Assembly (NCBI RefSeq): GCF_001010355.1
Contig: NZ_JPLA01000015.1
Span: forward strand, 1 to 64,000
Length of the DNA: 64,000 bases
Reading direction: 5' to 3'
DNA from: Dyella japonica DSM 16301
GTDB taxonomy: Bacteria > Pseudomonadota > Gammaproteobacteria > Xanthomonadales > Rhodanobacteraceae
Every line of letters begins with the position of its first letter. Within the stretch, counting starts at the first letter, position 1. The translations under genes and the position numbers were made by a program. Shown piece after piece: positions 53,300 through 62,371 of the stretch. The notes below the pieces were generated by a model. The model had not been told where the DNA came from. It saw only the letters and a list, made by a program, of their open reading frames with translations, and did no database searches.

Positions 53300-53905
53300 G
53301 TGAATTGGGCCGACTACATCATTCTTGCCGTACTGGGCGTCTCGGTCTTGATTGGCCTGTGGCGCGGCCTCATTTCCGAGGTGTTGGCGCTGGCCATCTG
53401 GATCGTGGCGTTCTGGGTGGCCTGGACCTATGGGCCCAGCGTGGCGGCGTATTTCGAACACAGTATCCAGCTGCCGTCGGCGCGGATCCTGGTCGGCTAC
53501 GGCCTTTGCTTCATCGTGGTGCTGATCGTGGGTGCGCTGCTGCGCTTCCTGGTGAGCAAGCTGGTGGAAGGTACCGGACTGTCCGGCACCGATCGCCTGC
53601 TGGGCATGGTGTTTGGTTTCGTGCGCGGCGTGCTGCTGGTGACGCTGGCGGTGTTCCTGCTCGGGTTTACCGCGTTCACGCGCGATCCGTGGTGGCACGA
53701 TTCGGTGTTATTGCCGCAGTTCAAGGGAATGGCTGCGTGGCTGGGTGAGCGCGTGCCGGACAACGTCCGTCACTATCTCAATCCGCAGCCTCTGCTGGAC
53801 CATTTACCCGCCTTGCCAGCGGGCATGCCAGGCGCTTCGCCAGCGACTGGACATGAAACCCATCCTGCGACCGCAACCACGGCCGCCCCGGCAACGACTT
53901 TCTAA
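53300..53905 (+). CDS. cvpA: CvpA-family membrane protein
   Basis: The 201-residue inner-membrane protein has four helices, beginning WADYIILAVLGVSVLIGLWRG, and the CvpA core SKLVEGTGLSGTDRLLGMVFGFVRG. It is needed for colicin V production in E. coli and sits before purF, as here; its biochemical role is unknown. GTG at 53300 follows aaggtga. The C-terminus is Pro/Ala-rich and hydrophilic. Confidence 0.95.
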   Translation: MNWADYIILAVLGVSVLIGLWRGLISEVLALAIWIVAFWVAWTYGPSVAAYFEHSIQLPSARILVGYGLCFIVVLIVGALLRFLVSKLVEGTGLSGTDRLLGMVFGFVRGVLLVTLAVFLLGFTAFTRDPWWHDSVLLPQFKGMAAWLGERVPDNVRHYLNPQPLLDHLPALPAGMPGASPATGHETHPATATTAAPATTF

Positions 53906-53920
53906 TACAGGCTTTCAACC

Positions 53921-55396
<1,476 letters not shown>

Positions 55397-55413
55397 GATC
55401 GGCCGCAACCACC

Positions 55414-55485
55414 TGTGGGAGCGCACCCTGTGCGCGACTGCCTCGACGCTACATGTCGCAGTCGCGCACAGGGTGCGCTCCCACA
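55414..55485. repeat. REP-type inverted-repeat doublet, copy 3
   Basis: Perfect 27-base arms starting tgtgggagcgcaccctgtgc (55414-55440 and 55459-55485) with an 18-base spacer. The first 24 bases of the arm are identical to copy 2 at 32673. It sits between purF and the DUF455 gene and may slow transcription or stabilise the purF mRNA. Confidence 0.88.
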
Positions 55486-55510
55486 ACCCATCCGCCAGCG
55501 TGTTCCGCCC

Positions 55511-56323
55511 ATGACCGCCGACCTCCACGCTGCCGCCAAGCGCTGCCTCGACGCCACTGACCCCGCGGAGAAGCTGCGCCTCACGCACGCCGCCTGGGAA
55601 GCGTTCCTCGCCGGCGAACTGCGCCCCGATGACGCATCGCCCGCACCCGAGCCGATCGGCGCGCCAGGCCGCCCCGAGTTGCCCCGTCTGGTACCGCAGC
55701 GACAGGTGCCGCATCGCGGCCTCGGTTCCAATGAGGGCCGCGCTGCGCTGGTACACGCCGTAGCGCACATCGAATTCAACGCGATCAACCTCGCCTGGGA
55801 TGCCGTCTACCGCTTTCGCGGCAAGCCGCTGGATTACTACCGCGACTGGGCCAGCTGTGCGCACGACGAGGCGCGCCACTTCGCCATGTTGTCAGGCCGG
55901 CTGGCCGAACTGGGCCACGCCTACGGCGACTTCGACGCGCACAACGGCCTGTGGGAAATGGCCGAGAAAACCGCCCATCACGACACCGCGCGCATGGCCT
56001 TGGTGCCACGCGTGCTGGAGGCGCGCGGCCTGGACGTGACGCCGGGCATGATCGAGCGCCTGCGCTCGGTGGGCGACGAGCGCACCGTGGCCATCCTCGA
56101 AGTGATCCTGCGCGAGGAAGTGGCTCACGTAGCGGCCGGCACGCGCTGGTTCCGCCACTGCTGCGAACGCGACGGGCTGGAGCCGCGCGAGACTTTCCTC
56201 GACCTGCTGCGCGATTACATGGGTGCCACCCTGCGTGGCCCGTTCAATCGGCCTGCGCGGTTGGAAGCAGGTTTCGACGAGGAAGAACTCGATCGCCTCA
56301 CCAAGCTCGCGCTGCAATCCTGA
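55511..56323 (+). CDS. DUF455 ferritin-like protein
   Basis: The 270-residue all-helical protein matches DUF455, related to ferritin-like di-iron enzymes. Metal-type carboxylate/His pairs are visible in VAHIEFNAINLAWDAVYRF (near 85), SCAHDEARHFAMLSGRL (near 120) and VILREEVAHVAAGTRWF (near 200). The family includes tRNA-modifying MiaE-like folds, but the activity of DUF455 is not known. ATG 55511 is the first after the REP; the frame extends 32 codons into the REP doublet. Confidence 0.9.
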   Translation: MTADLHAAAKRCLDATDPAEKLRLTHAAWEAFLAGELRPDDASPAPEPIGAPGRPELPRLVPQRQVPHRGLGSNEGRAALVHAVAHIEFNAINLAWDAVYRFRGKPLDYYRDWASCAHDEARHFAMLSGRLAELGHAYGDFDAHNGLWEMAEKTAHHDTARMALVPRVLEARGLDVTPGMIERLRSVGDERTVAILEVILREEVAHVAAGTRWFRHCCERDGLEPRETFLDLLRDYMGATLRGPFNRPARLEAGFDEEELDRLTKLALQS

Positions 56324-56375
56324 GCTTGGCCTGGGCGGATGCGGGCGACTGCGCGCTCCACGTCGAGAGGGCAAT

Positions 56376-56404
56376 AAAAAAGCCGGCACTAGGCCGGCTT
56401 TTTT
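56376..56404. terminator. Strong bidirectional intrinsic terminator
   Basis: Aaaaaagccggc/gccggctttttt, a 12-base stem with a 5-base loop and T-run, 53 bases after the DUF455 stop. It closes the core chromosome segment just before the integrated element. Confidence 0.92.
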
Positions 56405-56413
56405 ATCGAATTT

Positions 56414-56462
56414 TGGTCGGGGTGACATGATTCGAACATGCGACTTCTACGTCCCGAACGTA
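56414..56462 (-). other. Attachment site: displaced 3' half of tRNA-Pro(CGG)
   Basis: Read on the minus strand the 49 bases are the anticodon loop ttcggga (anticodon CGG), anticodon-stem 3' strand cgtag, variable loop aagtc, T-arm gcatg-ttcgaat-catgt, acceptor 3' strand caccccg, a discriminator A and CCA. The T-stem pairs fully. The 5' half (acceptor, D-arm) is absent: upstream bases do not pair and the homology breaks in the anticodon stem (ttacg, where ctacg is expected). This is the typical scar of an element that integrated in a tRNA gene, here flanking an integrase. Confidence 0.88.
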
Positions 56463-56479
56463 ATTCTAAGGCTTTTTTG

Positions 56480-56508
56480 TTCAATGACTTATCACGTAAG
56501 TCATTGAA
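56480..56508. repeat. Inverted repeat upstream of the integrase
   Basis: Ttcaatgactta/taagtcattgaa, perfect 12-base arms with a 5-base loop (tcacg), 18 bases inside the attachment site. It may be an integrase arm site, an excisionase or repressor operator, or a terminator reading toward the tRNA. Confidence 0.75.
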
Positions 56509-56552
56509 TTAAAGAATGGTAATATTTTGCGACATTTCGCGATATGCTTCTT

Positions 56553-56585
56553 TTTGCAGGACGTTTGCAGGACGTTTGCAGGACA
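56553..56585. repeat. Three tandem 11-base repeats before the integrase start
   Basis: Tttgcaggacg occurs three times in tandem, the last copy ending in a. The array ends 10 bases before the GTG of the integrase and abuts its ribosome site (aaaggaagg). Position suggests an integrase binding array or autoregulatory site. Confidence 0.8.
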
Positions 56586-56595
56586 AAGGAAGGCC

Positions 56596-57804
56596 GTGCC
56601 AAAAATCACTCGCGAAGTACTGACGCTCAAAGTCATCAATGGTGCCAAGCCCAAAGGCAAACTGTACCGCTTGCGGGATGCGGCCGTCCCCGGTCTGGTG
56701 TTGCGGATCAGTCCCTCCGGTACTCGAGCCTGGGCAGTGACCTGGGGGCGTGGACAGGAGCGGATCATCGGGAATTACCCCGTTATGACCCTGGATGGAG
56801 CGCGAGACACGGCGCGCCGCGAACTGGGTGAGGTGGCCGAGCATGGAGCCCCGTTGGCCGTAATCAAGGCGACGAAGCCCGATGCTGTCGTGGAGACCTT
56901 CGGAGACTTCATGGCGCTATACAAGCCGCACCTGGAAGCTACGGCCAAGGCGGGGAAGGCCACAGTCGATTGCCTTCATGCGCAGTTCGGTTATCTATAC
57001 AGCGAACCCTTGGGTTCAATCGGACGTGCCGTATTCGACAAGTTCAAGGCCAATCGACTCAAGGCCGGTCGTCATCCGTCCACCGTGAATCGCGACCTCG
57101 ACCGCCTGAAGGCAGCACTCTCTAAAGCGGTGGAGTGGAACTTGCTACCCGCCAATCCGTTACTCGGCATGAAGCGGATCAAGAGGGATATCGAAGATCG
57201 GGTCCGCTATCTGTCGCCAAAAGAGGAAAAGGCCCTTCGCAAGGCACTCGATACTCGGGAGCAGCGTTTCAAAGTCCGGCGCGCCTCGAACAACCAATGG
57301 CGCGTTGTGCGTGGTCTAGAACCGTTGCCGCCACTAGCCGGATACGTTGATCATTTGATGCCGATGACTCTGCTCGCCCTCAACACGGGGCTGCGCCGAG
57401 GCGAGATCACGCAGCTCACGTGGGCCGACATCGATCTGAAGAAGAAGCTCCTGACAGTGCGTGCAGGCTACGCGAAGTCGGGTAAAGCGAGGCACGTCCC
57501 GCTCAACAGCGAAGCGTTGACGGTCCTGAAGCAATGGAAGCAGCAGCCGGACGGGGGGCTGTTCCATCTGACGTCCGTGACAAAGTCGTGGGCGAACCTG
57601 ACTGAGAAGGCCAAGGTGTCGGACTTTCGATTCCATGATCTACGGCACACGTTCGCCAGCAAGCTGGTCATGGCGGGTGTCGACCTCAATACGGTACGCG
57701 AGCTATTGGGGCACGGTGACATCAAGATGACCTTGCGCTACGCGCATCTGGCGCCTGAGCACAAGGCTGCAGCGGTAGAAGTCTTGGTCAAGGTGGTCAA
57801 GTGA
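56596..57804 (+). CDS. Tyrosine integrase, DUF4102/P4 type
   Basis: The 402-residue site-specific recombinase has the N-terminal DUF4102 arm-binding domain (LYRLRDAAVPGLVLRISPSG), a core-binding SAM-like domain, and a catalytic domain. The last has Arg in NTGLRRGEITQL, Lys in GYAKSGKARHVPL, HxxR in FHDLRHTFAS, and the final His and nucleophile Tyr in LLGHGDIKMTLRYAHL. All residues are present, so it is probably active. GTG at 56596 with aaggaagg was preferred over an ATG 23 codons upstream that would translate the 11-base repeats. It acts at the adjacent tRNA-Pro site. Confidence 0.94.
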   Translation: MPKITREVLTLKVINGAKPKGKLYRLRDAAVPGLVLRISPSGTRAWAVTWGRGQERIIGNYPVMTLDGARDTARRELGEVAEHGAPLAVIKATKPDAVVETFGDFMALYKPHLEATAKAGKATVDCLHAQFGYLYSEPLGSIGRAVFDKFKANRLKAGRHPSTVNRDLDRLKAALSKAVEWNLLPANPLLGMKRIKRDIEDRVRYLSPKEEKALRKALDTREQRFKVRRASNNQWRVVRGLEPLPPLAGYVDHLMPMTLLALNTGLRRGEITQLTWADIDLKKKLLTVRAGYAKSGKARHVPLNSEALTVLKQWKQQPDGGLFHLTSVTKSWANLTEKAKVSDFRFHDLRHTFASKLVMAGVDLNTVRELLGHGDIKMTLRYAHLAPEHKAAAVEVLVKVVK

Positions 57805-57902
57805 CTCGGCTACTGGCGATTGGAATGGCTTTGATTGAGATTGGGCCACACCTGCCGTTATAGAGGCTTAGGCATTCGTGGTGAGCGGGATAGGAGAAGA
57901 AG

Positions 57903-58694
57903 TTGACGGTGACTGACGTAGAGGCTTTTTTTACTCGGGGCATTCCTGACGACCTTGACCTCATGGCCTTTCCTTGCACGGAAGATCACAGGTATCTATT
58001 CCATGGGGCCGTAGCCAAGATCATTGCGTTCGCAAGAGAAGGGCTTGCCGGGTGTTCCGGTGAGGATGTCCGGGGGACCTTGCAGCTGGCCGAGTTTGCG
58101 TTGTTCGACATGGTTCAAAAGGACGTGCTCGTAGATAGGGACGGCCGGCCGTTTTCGATGGGTGAGGTCAGGAAGCGTTCCGCCATCGAATTTTTGCCGC
58201 CGACGTGCATGCGCCTTTCGGCGGCATATGACCGGATGGTCGAGAGAGCCGATGAGTACGGGGGTGTCAGTCTGATTCGAGAATCCACGGCAACCCCTGC
58301 GCACATTTGTTTGGCGCTGGCGCTCGGTCACGCCGTGACGGCGATCAGTCGTATGGATACTCCGGGTTTTTTTCAGATCGGGGCATGGCATGCCATGGTT
58401 GCTGCCGAAGTCATGGGTGTTTTTTACCTCCAAGCCAATGACATCAACTACAAGAGTTACCTTGTCAGTCAAGGTGCACGAAATTCCGTACGCAATCGGT
58501 GGGCGAGACTCGATCCGGTGAAAGCATTGGCGTTCCGGCGGCGGCAAGAGTACCCCCATCTATCGCGATCTCGCGCTATCGATCAGATGCTCCCCGAGGT
58601 TCTCGATGCGGCGAAGGATGCTGGCGAACCGCTTACGGGGGGCGATCCAAAGGCGACCGTTGAAGGATGGTTTCGTAAGGCCGGGGTGAAGTAG
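57903..58694 (+). CDS. Unrecognised island protein
   Basis: The 263-residue protein starts at TTG 57903 after aggag. It has no signal peptide or long hydrophobic helix and is moderately helical. Distinct segments include AFARE-GLAGCSGEDVRGTLQLA near 45 and ALALGHAVTAISRMDTPGFFQIGAWHAMVAAEVMG near 140-175. The last 70 residues (SVRNRWARLDPVKALAFRRRQEY, then HLSRSRAIDQMLPEV) resemble the basic C-terminal helices seen in phage or integrative-element DNA-binding proteins. I do not recognise the family. It follows the integrase by 98 bases on the same strand. Confidence 0.8.
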   Translation: MTVTDVEAFFTRGIPDDLDLMAFPCTEDHRYLFHGAVAKIIAFAREGLAGCSGEDVRGTLQLAEFALFDMVQKDVLVDRDGRPFSMGEVRKRSAIEFLPPTCMRLSAAYDRMVERADEYGGVSLIRESTATPAHICLALALGHAVTAISRMDTPGFFQIGAWHAMVAAEVMGVFYLQANDINYKSYLVSQGARNSVRNRWARLDPVKALAFRRRQEYPHLSRSRAIDQMLPEVLDAAKDAGEPLTGGDPKATVEGWFRKAGVK

Positions 58695-58880
58695 CTCTGC
58701 GAGGTATGACATGGCGTGTATGGCACTCAATATGTGTACAGTGCGGATTCCTGTCAGGCTCAACGTCGATTCCGGCGAGCGCTGAGGACCCCGTTGGTGT
58801 TGATCCGGGACGGCCGACTTGCCGTTGTCAGGTGCTACCGGCTACTTTCCGAAAGGTCCGCTTCCGACCTAGAGCAATGA

Positions 58881-59450
58881 GATGGACTCCTCCGCGTCTT
58901 CGGCATCCCGAGCTGGCTGGAGGATGCCGACAACGGTCTAAGTGCGAGCTTCCGATACTTGCTCGAAGGTCTGTGGCGAGATCTACGCTCGGCTGACGAG
59001 CGCATCATGGAATTGGACGGCCAAATCAACGAGGCAGCCAAGGCTGATCCTGATGCGCGTCGGTTGCAGCAGTTGCGAGGCGTCGGCCCCGTGGTCGCCA
59101 CGGCCTTGGTGGCCTGTGTGGGCGATGCCAGGCAGTTTGCCAACGGTCGACAGATGGCCGCATCGCTTGGCCTTACACCGCGGCAATGCAGCTCAGGCGA
59201 CAAGGACCGCTTGCTGGGCATTAGCAAGCGCGGCGACGCCTACGTTCGGTCACTGCTAGTCCATGGCGCCCGGGCCATGTTGCGAACTGCACCGCGACAC
59301 GACGATCCGCTGAGTCGATGGGTGACCCGGCTGGCGTCGCGATCGCATCCCAACGTGGCCTGTGTGGCCATGGCCAACAAGACGGCGCGCATGGCCTGGG
59401 CCATGCTTCGCCATGGTACGAACTACCAACCGGCGCTGGCGGCCGCCTGA
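58881..59450 (+). pseudogene. IS110-family transposase remnant, C-terminal part
   Basis: The frame from 58881 (opened by a stop at 58878) reads LLRVFGIPSWLED and then the IS110/transposase_20 C-terminal domain: QQLRGVGPVVATALVACVGD (the DNA-binding helix-hairpin-helix), FANGRQMAASLGLTPRQCSS, and DAYVRSLLVHGARAML, ending ALAAA*. The N-terminal RuvC-like DEDD catalytic domain is missing, so it cannot be active. The first about 200 residues of a normal 340-residue transposase are lost. Confidence 0.85.
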
Positions 59451-59745
59451 GCGAACCACCGAGTAAATCCCATCACGATTGCGAGGCTCTCTGAGTGATG
59501 GCGAACCGGTCGAACCGGCGTCGGAAAACCCCGAAAGGTCCGTGTGCCCGCGAGCACGCCAGAGCGATAGGGAGCCGACGCGCGACTAGCTCATCGTGGC
59601 CCGGCACCGCCTGACGGTGCAGCGTTTAGAGGCCGGATTTACGTGTGCAGTCGACACGAACGCCAGAGCTAAGAGATGCTTGGCAAAGGGGAGGAGTCCA
59701 TATACGGACCTTATTTGTGACGGCCTACAAAAATGAGGCACGTGC
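59451..59745. other. Possible 3' end of the IS110 element
   Basis: These 295 bases hold no gene. A perfect 6-base hairpin gcaccg/cggtgc (59604-59620) lies here, and the 12-mer ccgaaaggtccg occurs at 59531-59542 and at 58849-58860 on either side of the remnant. They may be IS non-coding end sequence. Confidence 0.35.
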
Positions 59746-59892
59746 ATGATTTTGAGAAATGGAGGCCGCTTTCTGGACCTCATCGCGGTCGGCGCCAACG
59801 GCGGCGCGATAGAGCGGCTGTCTGACGGGGAAGTCAAGGAGAAGAAGGCCAACGGCTCCTTCTTCGAGGTGGAGCGGCGCATTTTCGTCTAG
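59746..59892 (+). CDS. Small hypothetical protein, 48 residues
   Basis: The frame MILRNGGRFLDLIAVGANG to VERRIFV follows a gagg site at 59734-59737. It is separated by two bases from the next frame at 59895. Composition is ordinary and partly hydrophobic (FLDLIAVG). No family is recognised. Confidence 0.4.
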   Translation: MILRNGGRFLDLIAVGANGGAIERLSDGEVKEKKANGSFFEVERRIFV

Positions 59893-59894
59893 CC

Positions 59895-60077
59895 GTGGAC
59901 CGCGGGATGGTATGGCTCCTGTTCGATGGAAAGCTGCGCGCCGCTCAGCAGGGGACATCGGTCACCGTCGAAAGTGCAGAGGAGCTACGCACTTTCTCGG
60001 CCTTTGATGGGAAGGACCTAATCGTCTGGGCTCCGTGTCCCATCTTGGGTAACCTCAAGGTGGCATGGCGAGATTGA
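59895..60077 (+). CDS. Small hypothetical protein, 60 residues
   Basis: GTG start directly after the previous stop, MDRGMVWLLFDGKLRAAQQG to LGNLKVAWRD. Short beta-rich composition with several Trp (MVWLLFDGK, LIVWAPCPIL). A strong terminator follows at 60147, consistent with a two-gene transcript. No family is recognised. Confidence 0.4.
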   Translation: MDRGMVWLLFDGKLRAAQQGTSVTVESAEELRTFSAFDGKDLIVWAPCPILGNLKVAWRD

Positions 60078-60146
60078 AGCGTCGTTTGGCGATAAATGTC
60101 CGCCGTGCGGGGCGACCCGTGGTTCTCATGGGAGCTCCAGCCACCT

Positions 60147-60195
60147 AAGCCCCCGGTCGTCGTCGTAACACGACGACCGGGGGGGGCTTTTTCGT
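60147..60195 (+). terminator. Rho-independent terminator
   Basis: Ccccggtcgtcg (60151-60162) pairs with cgacgaccgggg (60171-60182), 12 base pairs with an 8-base loop, extended by more G/C and followed by ggggctttttcg. It lies 70 bases after the small frame at 59895. Confidence 0.88.
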
Positions 60196-60820
60196 TGATC
60201 TGTGAGGTAGCCCGAAGGCCTCAGAGTGAGCTGTATGTACTTCACATGAAGCGCGCACTCCTAGCTACGGTCGATCTAGTGAACACACATACAGCCAACG
60301 ATCACTCGCCCAGGGCCGTCGGGCAGCGCACGTTAAGATCCGGCCCCCGAAGGTCGTGCCGACTCATTTCCCCATGCCGTAGGAGTGCGCGGAGAAGTGG
60401 TCAATGTGGGATCGATAAAGGCGCGAACCGCCTTGATCAAGGTAAGGCGGCTGGATGATGAGTAGATCGAGGGGGGGGGCAGGTCTTTGGACTCAAAATT
60501 GAGGGTAGTTCCTAAGCAAGCCGGACCAAGTCTGAGAGGATCTGGTCATGAAACGATGTCCTTTGTGTGGTGCTAGTCGCCCCTACCCAATCACGGCAGA
60601 GCAGCCTTTGGCGCTGCCAACAAAAAGAACGAGGCGATACCACGTCATGGCCAGCGATCCTCGTCAGCGTCCTCAACAACGGCACACACAGGTCGACATT
60701 CCAAGAATTGTCCGATTTCCCCCGCCTCGTCCAACTTCTATCCTTCGTGTGCGGAGCTTGCTGCCGCCCCATGGTTTGTCCAACTCAAGCGGTGCGCGGT
60801 TTGGACTCACGGGCTAACGC
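60196..60820. other. Region with frame fragments and a 9-G run
   Basis: No convincing gene. A 12-base palindrome ccttgatcaagg lies at 60431-60442 and a run of nine G at 60471-60479. A frame starting MKRCPLCGASRPYPIT (60548) carries CxxC, and the next frame over it ends VCGACCRPMVCPTQ with more Cys, so a frameshifted zinc-ribbon remnant is possible. Confidence 0.3.
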
Positions 60821-61573
60821 GTGAATCCCTGGCAAAATTCCCCCAGAACCTGCCTGGAGCGGGCCTTGAGCGAAACAACGACAACCGACCTTTCCGGCGC
60901 CCCCATCGCCGAGGTAAAGGCTAGCACCTATCACTCTGAGCCGTCGGATGGAGGAGTCCTCCTTGTCGAGGAAGATGCTACCGAATCCTTTAGCGCGTCG
61001 ACCTGGCTACTTCATGACGTCGATGATGACCTCATCAAAGTTGCCGACGTGGCAGAAGTGGAACGACTCGATAGCGAAAACGCCCTCACTGAGCTGCGTC
61101 AATTTCGCAGCTTCCGCCACACAGTGCGGCTATCAATGCATCCGCTTGACCTCAAGTTCTACGCGTCGGTTTACTTGGATGCCTTGCTGTGGCGCGCACT
61201 GAAGTCCTCCGACTACGAAGTTGCTGAAAAGGCCTTCGAGGAGCTCATTGCGAAGGTCAACATTCACACCCGAGCCGACGTACGTCGAATACAGTTGGAC
61301 GCAAGACAAGTGCAGCTGACGCGCATGGCCGCAGAGTCCGAGGCGCGCGCGGAGCGCTTGCGCGAAAACATTCGGCGCAATGCGGCTCAGAGACAGCGCC
61401 TGATCGATTACGACAATGCGTTGCGCAACGAAATCAAGCAACTCGAAGCAGTGCGAGTGCAAACGCAGCTGCAGGTCAATCGCACCACACGCCAGATTGG
61501 CCAGCTTTACTCCAATTGTGCGGCGCAATTACCCCGCCCCAAGTACGTACCCTTCAGTTTGCGAAAGAAGTGA
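60821..61573 (+). CDS. Coiled-coil protein of unknown function
   Basis: The 250-residue protein has an acidic N-terminal third (VLLVEEDATESFSAST, DVDDDLIKVADVAEVERLD), a mixed helical middle (LDLKFYASVYLDALLWRALKSSDYEVAEKAFEEL), and a basic/acidic coiled-coil C-terminal part from about residue 155 (LTRMAAESEARAERLRENIRRNAAQRQ). No signal peptide, membrane helix or catalytic motif is visible. GTG at 60821 gives the full frame; a TTG at 60866 is an alternative. I do not recognise it. Structural or partner-binding role is the most that can be inferred. Confidence 0.75.
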   Translation: MNPWQNSPRTCLERALSETTTTDLSGAPIAEVKASTYHSEPSDGGVLLVEEDATESFSASTWLLHDVDDDLIKVADVAEVERLDSENALTELRQFRSFRHTVRLSMHPLDLKFYASVYLDALLWRALKSSDYEVAEKAFEELIAKVNIHTRADVRRIQLDARQVQLTRMAAESEARAERLRENIRRNAAQRQRLIDYDNALRNEIKQLEAVRVQTQLQVNRTTRQIGQLYSNCAAQLPRPKYVPFSLRKK

Positions 61574-61902
61574 TTATACATGCACGAACTCCTGTGAACT
61601 AACACAACGCGCTTCACACCACCACCGATAGGGTACGTGCACGATCAGGGGTTTCACAAAACAAACGTTTCATGCAATTCGCGTTGATACCCCTGTAGAT
61701 GCCCGACATCGCTGCTGCTTCCGTGTGACCGCCACAGCAACCCATGAGCCGATCGGGCGAAACGCCAACCTGTTCGCAGATCGCGTTCTGTAGCGGCAAC
61801 CCTATATTTCATAGGGAACATCCCTGATTCATCCGAGTGGTCGGTATGGCGATGCTCCATGGTCCCTATCTCTATGGACCCTTCCGTGCCATGACATCTT
61901 GT
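61574..61902. other. Intergenic region, no supported gene
   Basis: Short frames on both strands show no family motifs. A minus-strand frame at 61614-61799 has Cys/Gly-rich GCCGGHTEAAAM but no support beyond openness. Confidence 0.35.
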
Positions 61903-62232
61903 ATGGTTAACGATGATTTCATCGAGGCACTAGCGCTCATTCCTGCGCTGCGCCACGCCGAGCGCCGCACACACGAACGATGGGATTTCAATCCGCCGCT
62001 CTCCATGGTGTACGCCATGGTGGGCAAAGCGTTGGCGGATGGTTTTGAGGAGATGACGGATGGGCAGCGGGTTTATGCCCTGGGTGTCATCCGGCATGGG
62101 CTTGCGCTCAAAGGGTGGCGACACGCGCTCGTTCGAGAAGCGCTGCTGAGTACATTCAAGGCTCGTGCCGGTGGTTTGCGCAAAGAATGCGCGGCACAAA
62201 TACATGCCTATCTGAATCAGCTTTCATGTTGA
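61903..62232 (+). CDS. Unrecognised island protein, 109 residues
   Basis: Starting at ATG 61903 the protein is MVNDDFIEALALIPALRHAERRTHERWDFNPPL to QIHAYLNQLSC, helical with ordered amphipathic helices (MVYAMVGKALADGFEEMTDGQRVYALGVIRHGLAL). An ATG 22 codons upstream is in frame but has a non-helical extension. No family is recognised. The composition looks like a small cytosolic helical protein. Confidence 0.55.
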   Translation: MVNDDFIEALALIPALRHAERRTHERWDFNPPLSMVYAMVGKALADGFEEMTDGQRVYALGVIRHGLALKGWRHALVREALLSTFKARAGGLRKECAAQIHAYLNQLSC

Positions 62233-62371
62233 TTAGTTTCAGCGTCAAACAGGGCACGAGCCGCACACGGATCGCGCTGAAACCTGACGGATATGCCCGT
62301 GGCGTGTAGCTACCGTCGGCCTGTCGTTTGGGCCGCCTTTCACCGGGCTACGTGAACGACCATGGTGGTAG

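Noticed and set aside
56414-56490. Complete tRNA gene at the island junction
   Set aside because: Only the anticodon loop, T-arm and acceptor 3' strand are present; the D-arm and acceptor 5' strand are absent.
61614-61799. 61-residue minus-strand frame with Cys/Gly cluster
   Set aside because: Too short and without start signals or family match; openness alone is not enough.
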